Shown: positions 27,957-35,787 of the stretch, one piece after another | Numbering within the stretch: the first letter of the stretch is position 1 | How the letters are laid out: each line of letters opens with the position of its first letter | Notes under the pieces: model-generated | Databases searched by the model: none | What the model saw: the letters and a program-made list of their open reading frames with translations, nothing else | Told to the model about the DNA's origin: nothing | Program-made: the position numbers and the translations under genes | DNA from: Winogradskyella wichelsiae | GTDB lineage: Bacteria; Bacteroidota; Bacteroidia; Flavobacteriales; Flavobacteriaceae | NCBI RefSeq assembly: GCF_013403925.1 | Contig: NZ_JABFDJ010000002.1 | Location: 682,001-746,000 of the forward strand | DNA: 64,000 nucleotides | Direction: 5' to 3'

Positions 27957-28736
27957 ATGCAACCTTTAGTTTCTATCATAACCCCAATGTATAACAATGT
28001 CAATGTTATAGAGAAAACGATTAAAAGTGCTCTTAGTCAAACGTATTCTAATTGGGAATTACTTTTAATAGATGACGCATCTACAGATCAAATTAATGAC
28101 GTTTTAAAGCCGTATACCGATTCCGATTCAAGAATTAAGCTACTCACCCATAAAAAGAATAAAGGGGCAGCAGAAGCAAGAAATTTAGGGACCAAAATGG
28201 CTTTAGGGAATTACATTGCATTCTTAGATGCAGATGACCTTTGGCTTCCTAATAAACTTCAATTACAAGTTGCTCAGTTACAAAGTGGTATTACAGATAT
28301 TAGCTTTGGAAGTTACGAATGGATAGATATTAATAATAAGCCTTTAAACATTAAAGTAAACGCATTGCCACAGTTATTGTACAAAAAGCAGCTTAAGGCC
28401 AATTATATAGGTAATTTAACGGGAATATATAATGCTGAAAAATTAGGAAAAATCTATACTAAAGATTTAAAAAAAAGGCAAGATTGGTTACTGTGGTTAG
28501 AGGCGTTAGATCGAAGTGATCAACCCGCAATTGGTATTCAAGAAACGCTTGCTTACTATCGCATTTCAGAAGGCTCGCTGTCTTCAAACAAAACCAATTT
28601 AATAAAACATAATTTTAATGTATATCGTAAAGGTTTAGGGTTTTCTTCAATAAAATCTTTTGCTTATTTACTACAGTTTTTATTCGAACATCTGTTGGTG
28701 AAAAAACGTTTAATTAAACCTATAGTTTCGAAATAA
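27957..28736 (+). CDS. Glycosyltransferase family 2
   Basis: A 259-residue GT-A enzyme with the standard GT2 opening VSIITPMYNN, the nucleotide-binding LLIDDASTD, the NKGAAEARNLG stretch and the metal-binding DAD in IAFLDADDLW; KKRQDWLLWLEAL supplies the later ED/QxxRW-like region. Starts 8 bases after the second initiating transferase and is the last plus-strand gene of the glycan locus. Its 3' end overlaps the convergent CapK-like gene by 17 bases. Sugar specificity is unknown. Confidence 0.92.
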   Translation: MQPLVSIITPMYNNVNVIEKTIKSALSQTYSNWELLLIDDASTDQINDVLKPYTDSDSRIKLLTHKKNKGAAEARNLGTKMALGNYIAFLDADDLWLPNKLQLQVAQLQSGITDISFGSYEWIDINNKPLNIKVNALPQLLYKKQLKANYIGNLTGIYNAEKLGKIYTKDLKKRQDWLLWLEALDRSDQPAIGIQETLAYYRISEGSLSSNKTNLIKHNFNVYRKGLGFSSIKSFAYLLQFLFEHLLVKKRLIKPIVSK

Positions 28737-30084
28737 ACTGCTTTAATTTTCCTGCTTTAGTACGTTTTAATTGCTCTACACGTTCAAAACTTACATTTAT
28801 ACCTGCTTCTAAATAACGTGTCATTTCTGCAGTAATGAGTTCTTTTTTTTCAAAATCTAGGTCTTCACGACTCACATACCGAATGATAAAATGATCTATT
28901 TTAGATTGTTCCACAATAAACTCTGAAACATTACCATCGTTTTCAATAACACTTTTAGTGATGTAATAAAAGGTTAATCCAGCGGCTTTTTTTCCACTAG
29001 GCAATATCACAATGCTATTTGTTCTTCCAATCAGTTTTTTAAGGATTGGTTTCCTAACGGTACTTTTTTTAGATAAAACACCAATATCACCCAAATCATA
29101 TCTAATAAAAGGATGTGCTTTATTGTATAATGAGGTAATCACAACTCTACCTTCTTGTCCGTTGGGTAAAACATTATTATTATCATCTAAAATTTCAACA
29201 AATAACGTTTCGCTATTCACCTGCCATTCGTCTTTTGTATTCTGAAAAGCAATAAGATCTAATTCCGATGCGCCATATTCATTAATAACAGGCAATCCAA
29301 ACTGACTTTCTAGCAGCAGCTTATCATCATCAAATAACATTTCAGAAGTAACAATACAGGCTTTTAAACTAGGACAGAAAGCGTTTAGAACAATATTCTT
29401 ACGTTTTAGAAATTTAGCAAACTGTACAATTGAGCTTGTGTAACCATTTATAAAATCAAACTTTGTAGATTGAAACTTTATTAAAGCTTTTTCAAAGGCT
29501 TCATTACTTAAATCAAAGACCGAAAATCGAAAACGGTTACCAAAATAATCTTTCAACCGTTCCTTGTAATATCCTTTTTTATCTAACGGAATACCATAAA
29601 ATCGGGCTTGTTTAGAGCTATTAAAATCAATACTATACCAACCAAATCGATTCATTATTTCTGCCCAAGTTAATGCGTGGCACCATTTGTCTTTTGCAAA
29701 AATGAAAGGATCACCAGAGCTGCCCGAAGTTTTATTTAAATAAACCGTTTTCGGTGTAAAATCATCACTTAAACGTTCTTCTAAAGGTTGCTGTAAATGG
29801 CGTTTAGTAATTATAGGAACTGAATTCCAATCGTTAAGATGAATAGATTTGCCTAAAGCCTTATAAAATGAATTATGCTCTAAATGATAAGAAACAATAG
29901 TGTTTTTTTGATGTTCAACATAAGCTGTAAAATCAATATCATTTTTAGCCTGAATTTCAGACAAAGCAGATTTAGCTTTGTGAATATCAAAGCCATTTAA
30001 TTTTAAGGATAAATCGAATAATCTCAAGGTGATTTTTGACTTTAAGGTTTCCGTAAAATAATTGCTTTTTAAACTTAAAACCAA
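28720..30084 (-). CDS. CapK-like phenylacetate-CoA ligase family protein
   Basis: A 454-residue adenylate-forming protein related to phenylacetate-CoA ligases and the CapK proteins found in capsule loci. The phosphate-binding loop is TSGSSGDP from Thr119, and NEYGASEL, RYDLGDIG and KRTKAGKLKQFI near the C-terminus (with its conserved Lys) complete the family pattern. Start is TTG 30084; no upstream ATG is available. The minus-strand gene overlaps the preceding glycosyltransferase tail to tail by 17 bases and diverges from purD with 26 bases between starts. It could activate an acyl or amino-acyl group for glycan decoration; the substrate is unknown. Confidence 0.85.
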   Translation of the reverse strand: MVLSLKSNYFTETLKSKITLRLFDLSLKLNGFDIHKAKSALSEIQAKNDIDFTAYVEHQKNTIVSYHLEHNSFYKALGKSIHLNDWNSVPIITKRHLQQPLEERLSDDFTPKTVYLNKTSGSSGDPFIFAKDKWCHALTWAEIMNRFGWYSIDFNSSKQARFYGIPLDKKGYYKERLKDYFGNRFRFSVFDLSNEAFEKALIKFQSTKFDFINGYTSSIVQFAKFLKRKNIVLNAFCPSLKACIVTSEMLFDDDKLLLESQFGLPVINEYGASELDLIAFQNTKDEWQVNSETLFVEILDDNNNVLPNGQEGRVVITSLYNKAHPFIRYDLGDIGVLSKKSTVRKPILKKLIGRTNSIVILPSGKKAAGLTFYYITKSVIENDGNVSEFIVEQSKIDHFIIRYVSREDLDFEKKELITAEMTRYLEAGINVSFERVEQLKRTKAGKLKQFISKL

Positions 30085-30093
30085 TTATTTTTG
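30062..30093 (+). promoter_or_regulatory. Candidate purD promoter
   Basis: TTG at 30062-30064, a 21-base spacer, then a perfect -7 box TATTTTTG at 30086-30093, 18 bases before the purD ATG. It overlaps the start of the divergent CapK-like gene, so expression of the two genes may interfere. Confidence 0.5.
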
Positions 30094-30110
30094 TTGAAAC
30101 AATTTTAAGG

Positions 30111-31382
30111 ATGAATATTTTAGTACTAGGCTCTGGCGGAAGAGAACACACATTTGCATGGAAAATTGCACAAAGTAACCGTTGTAAGTCACTTTTTGTG
30201 GCTCCGGGAAACTCAGGAACTGAAGCAATTGCAACAAATCTAAATATTGGTGTTACTGATTTTGAAGCGATTAAATCAGCAGTTTTAGAACACCAGATTG
30301 ATATTGTAATTGTTGGTCCAGAAGATCCATTGGTACAGGGTATTCATGATTTCTTTTTACAAGATGATGCCATTAAAAATGTAGCAGTTATCGGCCCACA
30401 ACAAGCCGCTGCAGAACTTGAAGGTAGTAAAGAGTTTGCCAAAGAGTTTATGATGCGTCATAACATACCTACAGCTGCGTACGAGAGTTTTACTAAAGAG
30501 AATGTAGAAGACGGTTATGCGTTTTTAGAAACATTACAACCTCCTTACGTTTTAAAAGCAGATGGATTAGCGGCAGGAAAAGGAGTTTTAATTCTTAATG
30601 ATTTAGACGAGGCCAAAGCAGAACTAAAAAGTATGTTAGTTGATGCTAAGTTTGGAGACGCAAGCACCAAAGTAGTGATTGAAGAGTTTTTAGACGGAAT
30701 AGAATTAAGTTGTTTTGTTTTAACAGACGGAAAGGATTATAAAGTTCTTCCTACAGCAAAAGATTACAAACGAATTGGAGAAGGAGATACAGGTTTAAAT
30801 ACGGGCGGAATGGGTGCCGTATCACCAGTACCATTTGCAACTAAAGAATTTTTAGATAAAATTGAAAACCAAGTTGTAAAACCAACAGTAGACGGTTTAA
30901 AGAAAGATAATTTACCCTACGTTGGCTTTATATTTATTGGCTTAATTAAGGTAGGAGATGATCCTAAAGTGATTGAGTACAATGTAAGAATGGGTGATCC
31001 GGAAACAGAAGTAGTTTTACCAAGATTAAAAACAGATTTAGTTGAGGTTTTTGAAGCAATGGCAAACCAAACGTTAAGTGAGGTAGAGATTGTTATTGAT
31101 GACAGAGCAGCGACAACCGTAATGTTAGTATCTGGTGGTTATCCTGAAGCTTATGAGAAAGGAAAAGAAATTACAGGTGTGGATAATATTACAGATTCTA
31201 TTGTTTTTCATGCAGGAGCAATTTCTAAAGAAGGAAAAACAGTAACTTCTGGTGGTCGTGTTATGGCAATTACATCTTATGGTAATACGTATAATGAGGC
31301 CATAAAAAAATCTTACCAAAGTATAGAAAAACTACATTTTAATAAGATGTATTATCGTAAAGATATCGGATTTGATTTATAA
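30111..31382 (+). CDS. purD: Phosphoribosylamine-glycine ligase (GAR synthetase)
   Basis: Second step of de novo purine synthesis: ATP-dependent joining of glycine to 5-phosphoribosylamine. The 423-residue length is standard. The N-terminal LGSGGREHTFAWK, GPEDPLVQG and LEGSKEFAKEFM, the ATP-grasp part with PPYVLKADGLAAGKGV, and TGGMGAVSP then EYNVRMGDPETEVVLP are all present. Divergent from the CapK-like gene. It is convergent with the DUF6341 gene, the gap holding a structured 3' region at 31399-31466. Confidence 0.97.
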   Translation: MNILVLGSGGREHTFAWKIAQSNRCKSLFVAPGNSGTEAIATNLNIGVTDFEAIKSAVLEHQIDIVIVGPEDPLVQGIHDFFLQDDAIKNVAVIGPQQAAAELEGSKEFAKEFMMRHNIPTAAYESFTKENVEDGYAFLETLQPPYVLKADGLAAGKGVLILNDLDEAKAELKSMLVDAKFGDASTKVVIEEFLDGIELSCFVLTDGKDYKVLPTAKDYKRIGEGDTGLNTGGMGAVSPVPFATKEFLDKIENQVVKPTVDGLKKDNLPYVGFIFIGLIKVGDDPKVIEYNVRMGDPETEVVLPRLKTDLVEVFEAMANQTLSEVEIVIDDRAATTVMLVSGGYPEAYEKGKEITGVDNITDSIVFHAGAISKEGKTVTSGGRVMAITSYGNTYNEAIKKSYQSIEKLHFNKMYYRKDIGFDL

Positions 31383-31398
31383 TCGTATCTGGATTTTT

Positions 31399-31466
31399 TA
31401 GTTTCAAACAAAAAAATTTCTGTGCGCTAATAACGAAACTATCGTAATTGGAGTACAGAAATTTTT
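31399..31466. terminator. Interleaved inverted repeats in the purD/DUF6341 convergent gap
   Basis: Two perfect arm pairs: TAGTTTC (31399-31405) with GAAACTA (31435-31441), and AAAAATTTCTGT (31412-31423) with ACAGAAATTTTT (31455-31466). The second pair ends in T-rich flanks and could terminate transcription in both directions. The pairs are interleaved, so they exclude each other as simple hairpins or form a pseudoknot. Confidence 0.55.
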
Positions 31467-31500
31467 AATTTTTATATGAAATAAAAAAATTGGATTAAGT

Positions 31501-31728
31501 TTAGATATAAGAATGAGAAGAAATACTTTTATCTTCCTCACCATTATCATTAAACTTTTTAAGTTGTAGCATCCAATAAACAAAAGCAACAATGCCAACA
31601 GCCATAAAAATCCAGTTAAAAATGTTTGCAGAAAACCAGTTTTCTAACTCAAGTGCTCTAAGGCTATCAAGAGGTGTAAGTAAAACATTTACAAATAAAT
31701 CTTGTATTGCGTAAAAGAAATCTTTCAT
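31501..31728 (-). CDS. DUF6341 family small membrane protein
   Basis: A 75-residue protein with one membrane helix (about residues 35-53, IFNWIFMAVGIVAFVYWM), preceded by an amphipathic N-terminus (FFYAIQDLFVNVLLTPLDSLR) and followed by an acidic tail (NDNGEEDKS). It matches what I remember of DUF6341, a short family confined to Flavobacteria and often near upp and DUF6427 genes. Function unknown. It has its own well-formed promoter at 31784-31813 on the minus strand, overlapping the start of the divergent DUF6427 gene, and an inverted repeat in its leader (31748-31754 with 31764-31770). Confidence 0.8.
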   Translation of the reverse strand: MKDFFYAIQDLFVNVLLTPLDSLRALELENWFSANIFNWIFMAVGIVAFVYWMLQLKKFNDNGEEDKSISSHSYI

Positions 31729-31783
31729 AACTTTATAAATTTACACCAATTCTAATTTTAGTATAGAATTGAAAATCGAAGAG

Positions 31784-31813
31784 CAAAAATACAAAAAGAG
31801 TTCATGATTACAA
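31784..31813 (-). promoter_or_regulatory. Candidate promoter for the DUF6341 gene
   Basis: On the minus strand: TTG (31813-31811), 19-base spacer, perfect -7 box TATTTTTG (31791-31784). Transcription would start near 31778, giving a ~50-base leader that contains the AATTCTA/TAGAATT dyad (31748-31770). The -33 lies inside the first codons of the divergent gene. Confidence 0.6.
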
Positions 31814-32721
31814 GTGTTTTTAGTAAATCTAAACCTATAAATTTCATAATTGTTGCCATTTATGTGAGTTTACTTTTTGTGTTTACAAACTATTCTTTCC
31901 TTATTTTTGATGTAAACAGTGGTTTAGCTACATTTTTTAAATGGGCTATAACATTGTTTTTAGTTTTTTTACTCGATTTTGTTGTTTCTAAAAACAACCT
32001 AACGCAAAGAAATAGTTATGCAATATTGACCTTCGGTTTACTGGTTGGTTTGTTTCCTGAAGCATTGCGTCATACCGATTTATTACTTTCAAATTTATTT
32101 ATAGTTTTCGCATTAAGACGATTAATTAGTCTCCATTCTAGGCTACATATTAAGAAGAAATTGTTCGATGCAGCCTTTTGGATCGTTATAGCCGCATTAT
32201 TCTATTTTTGGGCGATCCTGTTTTTTGCTTTAGTGCTTGTCGCTTTAATTTACTATTCTCAGAATGATTTTAAAAATGTTATTATTCCTTTTACAGGGGC
32301 AGCTACTGCAATTTTATTGCTAGTAACATATAACATTATAATGGATGATGTCTATTTTAAACCTTCAACCTTTGAGCGTTATGCAAGCCTTGATTTTACA
32401 CCGTATGATTCTAGAGCAAGTATTTTAAAATTAACCATTTTGTTTAGTTCGTTTGTATGGACGCTTTTTTATTACTTCAGAATGATTCCCGATAAGAATA
32501 AGAAATTAAAACCTTCCTATTTTATAATCGCTTGGGCATCTGTTATAGCGGTTTTAATAGCGATTATTTCACCTTTAAAAAACGGAAGTGAATTTCTCTT
32601 TTTATTTGTTCCATTCTCAATTGTGATGGCCAATTATATGGAAATGATTTCAGAACGTTGGTTTAAGGAAGTGTTTGTTGTTTTATTAATTATTGCACCA
32701 ATAATCAGTTTATTGCTGTAA
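31804..32721 (+). CDS. DUF6427 family membrane protein
   Basis: A 305-residue polytopic membrane protein with about nine to ten helices. The opening MITSVFSKSKPINFII and the later LFPEALRHTDLLLSNLFIV, where a short charged loop joins two helices, fit the family I recall as DUF6427 in Flavobacteriaceae. Function unknown. It stands divergent to the DUF6341 gene with 75 bases between starts and converges on upp, overlapping its 3' end by 12 bases. This neighbourhood is familiar from related genomes, which suggests a conserved but unexplained functional link. Confidence 0.8.
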   Translation: MITSVFSKSKPINFIIVAIYVSLLFVFTNYSFLIFDVNSGLATFFKWAITLFLVFLLDFVVSKNNLTQRNSYAILTFGLLVGLFPEALRHTDLLLSNLFIVFALRRLISLHSRLHIKKKLFDAAFWIVIAALFYFWAILFFALVLVALIYYSQNDFKNVIIPFTGAATAILLLVTYNIIMDDVYFKPSTFERYASLDFTPYDSRASILKLTILFSSFVWTLFYYFRMIPDKNKKLKPSYFIIAWASVIAVLIAIISPLKNGSEFLFLFVPFSIVMANYMEMISERWFKEVFVVLLIIAPIISLLL

Positions 32722-33369
32722 TTTATTTCCAAAGGCTAAATCACCAGCATCGCCTAATCCAGGAACAATATACCCTTTTTCATTAAGCTTGTCATCAATA
32801 GCAGCAATCCAAAGCGTAACGTCTGTGTCAAAAGCCTTAGATACAAAATCGACACCAGGCTGTGCGCCAATAACACCAACTAAATGTATTGCTTTTGGTT
32901 TTCCAAAGGGTTTTAAAGCTTCAAAAGTTGCCACCATAGACTGCCCAGTTGCTAGCATTGGGTCTGCTAATATTAAGGTTTTACCTTCTAAGCTTGGGCA
33001 AGCTAAATATTCCACTACTATTTCAAAACTTTCAGGATTATGTTTGTGTTGTCTGTAGGCTGAAATAAAAGCGTTTTCGGCGGCATCAAAATAATTTAAT
33101 AAACCATTATGAAGCGGCACACCTGCTCTTAAAATAGAACAGAGAACAATATCTTTTTGATGTAAAACAGTTTCAGATTTACCTAATGGCGTTTGAGTTG
33201 TATGTGTGTCAAATTGAAGTGATTTACTCAGTTCATAGCCTATAATTTCACCAATGCGTTCAATATTTCTACGAAAGCGCATACTGTCTTTTTGAACAGT
33301 TTCGTCTCGTAATTCAGACATAAAAGTATTTAAGATTGAAGGCGTCTCGGAAAGGTTGTGAATTTGCAT
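32710..33369 (-). CDS. upp: Uracil phosphoribosyltransferase
   Basis: Pyrimidine salvage: uracil plus PRPP gives UMP. Start set at ATG 33369 (MQIHNLSETPSILN), giving 219 residues, the usual size; the open frame continues upstream to 33426 but that part holds the promoter box of the divergent gene. The PRPP-binding loop LADPMLATGQS is at residues 134-144, and AGVPLHNGLL and GDAGDLAFGN near the C-terminus fit UPRT. The 3' end overlaps the convergent DUF6427 gene by 12 bases. Confidence 0.95.
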   Translation of the reverse strand: MQIHNLSETPSILNTFMSELRDETVQKDSMRFRRNIERIGEIIGYELSKSLQFDTHTTQTPLGKSETVLHQKDIVLCSILRAGVPLHNGLLNYFDAAENAFISAYRQHKHNPESFEIVVEYLACPSLEGKTLILADPMLATGQSMVATFEALKPFGKPKAIHLVGVIGAQPGVDFVSKAFDTDVTLWIAAIDDKLNEKGYIVPGLGDAGDLAFGNKLQQ

Positions 33370-33411
33370 ATTTTGAAAATTAGTTCTGTCGTTAAAGTTA
33401 ATAATTCCAAG

Positions 33412-33419
33412 TATATTTG
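33412..33419 (+). promoter_or_regulatory. Candidate -7 promoter box for the DUF4254 gene
   Basis: TATATTTG, a perfect TAnnTTTG, ends 22 bases before the ATG at 33442; leader of about 16 bases. A TTG -33 is not evident. Its position upstream of upp codon 1 supports the shorter upp start. Confidence 0.45.
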
Positions 33420-33441
33420 TAAACATTAAATCAATTTCATT

Positions 33442-34050
33442 ATGTTTTCACAAAAAGCAAACGCCATTTTTCAAGACGTTATAAAAACCTATAAAGTATT
33501 AAATACCGTAGATCAGCCTTTTACTAATAAGTATGATAAAAGTGATGATCTTATAGCACATTTGTTATACAGAAAGTCTTGGATAGACACTGTTCAGTGG
33601 GCTTACGAAGATATTATTAGAGATCCAAACATTGATCCTGTTGCAGCTTTAAAGTTGAAACGAATGATTGATGCTTCTAACCAAGATAGAACAGATACCG
33701 TTGAATTTATTGACAGTTATTTTTTAGATAAATTTAAAGATGTTACGGTTAAACCTGAAGCTAAAATAAATTCTGAAAGTCCTGCTTGGGCTATCGACAG
33801 ATTATCAATCTTAGCCTTAAAAATTTATCACATGCACGTGGAAACTGTAAGAGACGATGCTTCGGTAGAACACAAGGCAGCTTGCCAAAAGAAGCTAGAC
33901 ATTTTATTAGAGCAACGCGTAGATTTAAGCACTGCTATTGATGATTTACTGACGGATATCGCTAATGGTGATAAGTACATGAAGGTTTATAAGCAAATGA
34001 AAATGTACAATGACGACGAGCTTAATCCTGTTTTAAGAGGACAAAAATAA
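33442..34050 (+). CDS. DUF4254 family protein
   Basis: A 202-residue soluble, mostly helical protein that fits DUF4254, a Bacteroidota family. Recognisable parts are the opening SQKANAIFQDVIKTY, LLYRKSWIDTVQWAYEDIIR, and MIDASNQDRTDTVEFID. The family has no established function; members commonly precede an ADP-heptose:LPS heptosyltransferase-like gene, and here such a GT9 gene follows after 167 bases. That gap holds a REP-like hairpin and a terminator, so the two genes are probably separate transcripts in this genome. A role in LPS core or glycan synthesis is only a guess from context. Confidence 0.82.
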   Translation: MFSQKANAIFQDVIKTYKVLNTVDQPFTNKYDKSDDLIAHLLYRKSWIDTVQWAYEDIIRDPNIDPVAALKLKRMIDASNQDRTDTVEFIDSYFLDKFKDVTVKPEAKINSESPAWAIDRLSILALKIYHMHVETVRDDASVEHKAACQKKLDILLEQRVDLSTAIDDLLTDIANGDKYMKVYKQMKMYNDDELNPVLRGQK

Positions 34051-34052
34051 GA

Positions 34053-34111
34053 CTTCGCCAATTTATAAGACCTAGCAGTTTTTTATACCTAGTAGGTCTA
34101 TTTAAGCGAAG
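34053..34111. repeat. REP-like nested palindrome after DUF4254
   Basis: Outer arms CTTCGC (34053-34058) with GCGAAG (34106-34111) enclose inner arms AGACCTA (34068-34074) with TAGGTCT (34093-34099). The AGACCTA...TAGGTCT core with a T-rich middle resembles intergenic palindromes I have seen scattered in Bacteroidota genomes. A possible half-copy lies at 36907-36917. Confidence 0.5.
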
Positions 34112-34139
34112 GTTAAACCCAGTATAATTTAATTATAAG

Positions 34140-34174
34140 CCGTTGTCGTTGTTTTTCACTGACAACGGTTTTTT
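34140..34174 (+). terminator. Rho-independent terminator
   Basis: Stem CCGTTGTC (34140-34147) with GACAACGG (34161-34168), a 13-base loop, followed by a run of six T. It ends the DUF4254 transcript. Confidence 0.8.
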
Positions 34175-34217
34175 CAATTTTATAAAGTATTTATAGACCT
34201 TTTTTGATTGTTATTTT

Positions 34218-35234
34218 ATGCCAAACCCAAAACACATATTAGTTCTTCGATTTTCTGCTATGGGAGATGTAGCTATGACAGTTCCTGTTTTAAAGGCGCT
34301 CACCACGCAACATCCCGAGTTAAAAATTACAGTCGTTACAAGAGCGTTTTTTAAGCCTTTTTTTCAAGACTTAGAAAATGTCACTGTTTATGCTGCTGAT
34401 TTAAAAGGAAAGCATAAAGGTGTTTTAGGGCTTTATAAATTATCTAAAGAGCTTAAGGCATTACATTTTGATGTTGTAGCAGATTTGCATAATGTATTGC
34501 GTAGTAAAATTTTAAAATTCTTTTTCTTAGGGAAAAAAGTAGTCCAATTAAATAAAGGGAGGGCAGAGAAAAAAGCGTTGACTACAGGTAAATATTTTAA
34601 ACAATTAAAAACAACGCATCAACGTTATGCGGATGTTTTTGAAGCTTTAGGTTTTTCAATTAATTTATCGGATCCAATATTTTTTAAGCCAAAAAAAATA
34701 AATGATAATTTAAAAGATTTTTTCTCGAATAAAAACCTCAAAAATATAGGAATTGCGCCGTTTGCAGCACATAACAGTAAATTGTATCCTATAGATAAAA
34801 TGAAGGCTGTAATTGCTGACATTTCCAAAAATTATAATGTTATTTTATTTGGTGGAGGGGCAAAAGAAATAGTAATTTTAAATGAGCTTGAACAAGAATT
34901 TTCTAACGTAAAATCTGTGGCAGGTAAATTAAATTTACAAGAAGAATTAGCTATTATTTCTAACTTAGATCTTATGTTGGCTATGGATTCTGGTAATGCA
35001 CACATGGCGGCAATGTTGGGTAAAAAAGTCATTACCATTTGGGGGGTTACTCATCCTTTTTCTGGGTTCGCACCATTTAATCAACCTGATGATTTTGCTT
35101 TAACAGCAGATAGAACACGGTTTCCTTTAATTCCGACATCTATTTATGGTAATAAATTCCCTGAAGGGTACGAAAATGCTGCAAGTAGTATTTCTGAAGC
35201 TACAATCATTTCTAAAATTAAGGAAGTTATTTAG
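34218..35234 (+). CDS. Glycosyltransferase family 9 (ADP-heptose:LPS heptosyltransferase-like)
   Basis: A 338-residue GT-B enzyme. The opening HILVLRFSAMGDVAMTVPVL is the classic GT9 N-terminus. FDVVADLHNVLRSK and the donor-site segment AMDSGNAHMAAMLGKKVITI with WGVTHPFSGFAPF also fit RfaC/RfaF-type enzymes, which add heptose to the LPS core. It is a stand-alone gene between a terminator and the 169-bp repeat block. Whether this organism uses heptose or another sugar cannot be told here. Confidence 0.9.
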   Translation: MPNPKHILVLRFSAMGDVAMTVPVLKALTTQHPELKITVVTRAFFKPFFQDLENVTVYAADLKGKHKGVLGLYKLSKELKALHFDVVADLHNVLRSKILKFFFLGKKVVQLNKGRAEKKALTTGKYFKQLKTTHQRYADVFEALGFSINLSDPIFFKPKKINDNLKDFFSNKNLKNIGIAPFAAHNSKLYPIDKMKAVIADISKNYNVILFGGGAKEIVILNELEQEFSNVKSVAGKLNLQEELAIISNLDLMLAMDSGNAHMAAMLGKKVITIWGVTHPFSGFAPFNQPDDFALTADRTRFPLIPTSIYGNKFPEGYENAASSISEATIISKIKEVI

Positions 35235-35241
35235 TTTTATA

Positions 35242-35670
35242 ACTTCTCGATACAATTTTATCGTTCCTCAAAAATCACTCGAAGTGACGTTGTTTCTTTT
35301 GATTATTACGCGTCAGTTCGAGTGAAATTCATTTTAGAATTTCGTATCGAAAACTGTTTACTTCTGTTTCTTTTACAAATCAGGATTGTCTTCTGTACTT
35401 TAGTTTATAGACTTCTCGATACGATTTTATCGTACCTCAAAAACCACTCGAAGTGACGTTCATTCTTTTGATTATTACGCGTCAGTTCGAGTGAAATTCA
35501 TTTTAGAATTTCGTATCGAAAACTGTTTACTTCTGTTTCTTTTACAAATCAGGATTGTCTTCTGTACTTTAGTTTATAGACTTCTCGATACGATTTTATC
35601 GTACCTCAAAAACCACTCGAAGTGACGTTCATTCTTTTGATTATTACACGTCAGTTCGAGTGAAATTCAT
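35242..35670. repeat. Tandem repeat, 169-base unit, about 2.5 copies
   Basis: The 553-base stretch between the GT9 stop (35234) and the reductase gene (35788) has no gene. Units begin at 35242, 35411 and 35580, an exact 169-base period; copies 1 and 2 are full and copy 3 stops matching near 35670. Each unit holds nested inverted repeats: CACTCGAAGTGACG against CGTCAGTTCGAGTG (one mismatch) inside TCGATACGA against TCGTATCGA. Units differ at only a few bases in the first half. The half-sites look like REP-type palindromes known from Flavobacteriaceae intergenic regions. No spacers, so it is not a CRISPR array. Confidence 0.9.
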
Positions 35671-35705
35671 TTTTTCAGACTTTTATATCGAGAACCTATC
35701 GTAAA

Positions 35706-35743
35706 TAAAAAGACCTTTCACGTTATTAAAACATGAAAGGTCT
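35706..35743 (-). terminator. Terminator of the 2Fe-2S reductase gene
   Basis: On the minus strand the stem AGACCTTTCA (35743-35734) with TGAAAGGTCT (35720-35711) is followed by a T run (35710-35706). It lies 45 bases after the reductase stop and also closes the repeat block from the other side. Confidence 0.8.
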
Positions 35744-35787
35744 GTATATCTAATGATCCAAAAATCTAACTAATCTAATAATCAAGA

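Noticed and set aside
8892-30084. Genomic island with attachment sites
   Set aside because: Variable glycan loci are often exchanged, but I found no integrase, tRNA target, flanking direct repeats or transposase.
33370-33426. 19-residue N-terminal extension of upp
   Set aside because: Family length fits ATG 33369, and the extension contains the -7 box of the divergent DUF4254 gene.
35311-35330. tRNA T-arm (GTTCGAGT)
   Set aside because: The motif belongs to the tandem repeat, occurs in every unit and has no acceptor or anticodon stem around it.
35242-35670. CRISPR array
   Set aside because: The repeated unit is 169 bases and conserved across nearly its full length; there are no unique spacers and no cas genes.
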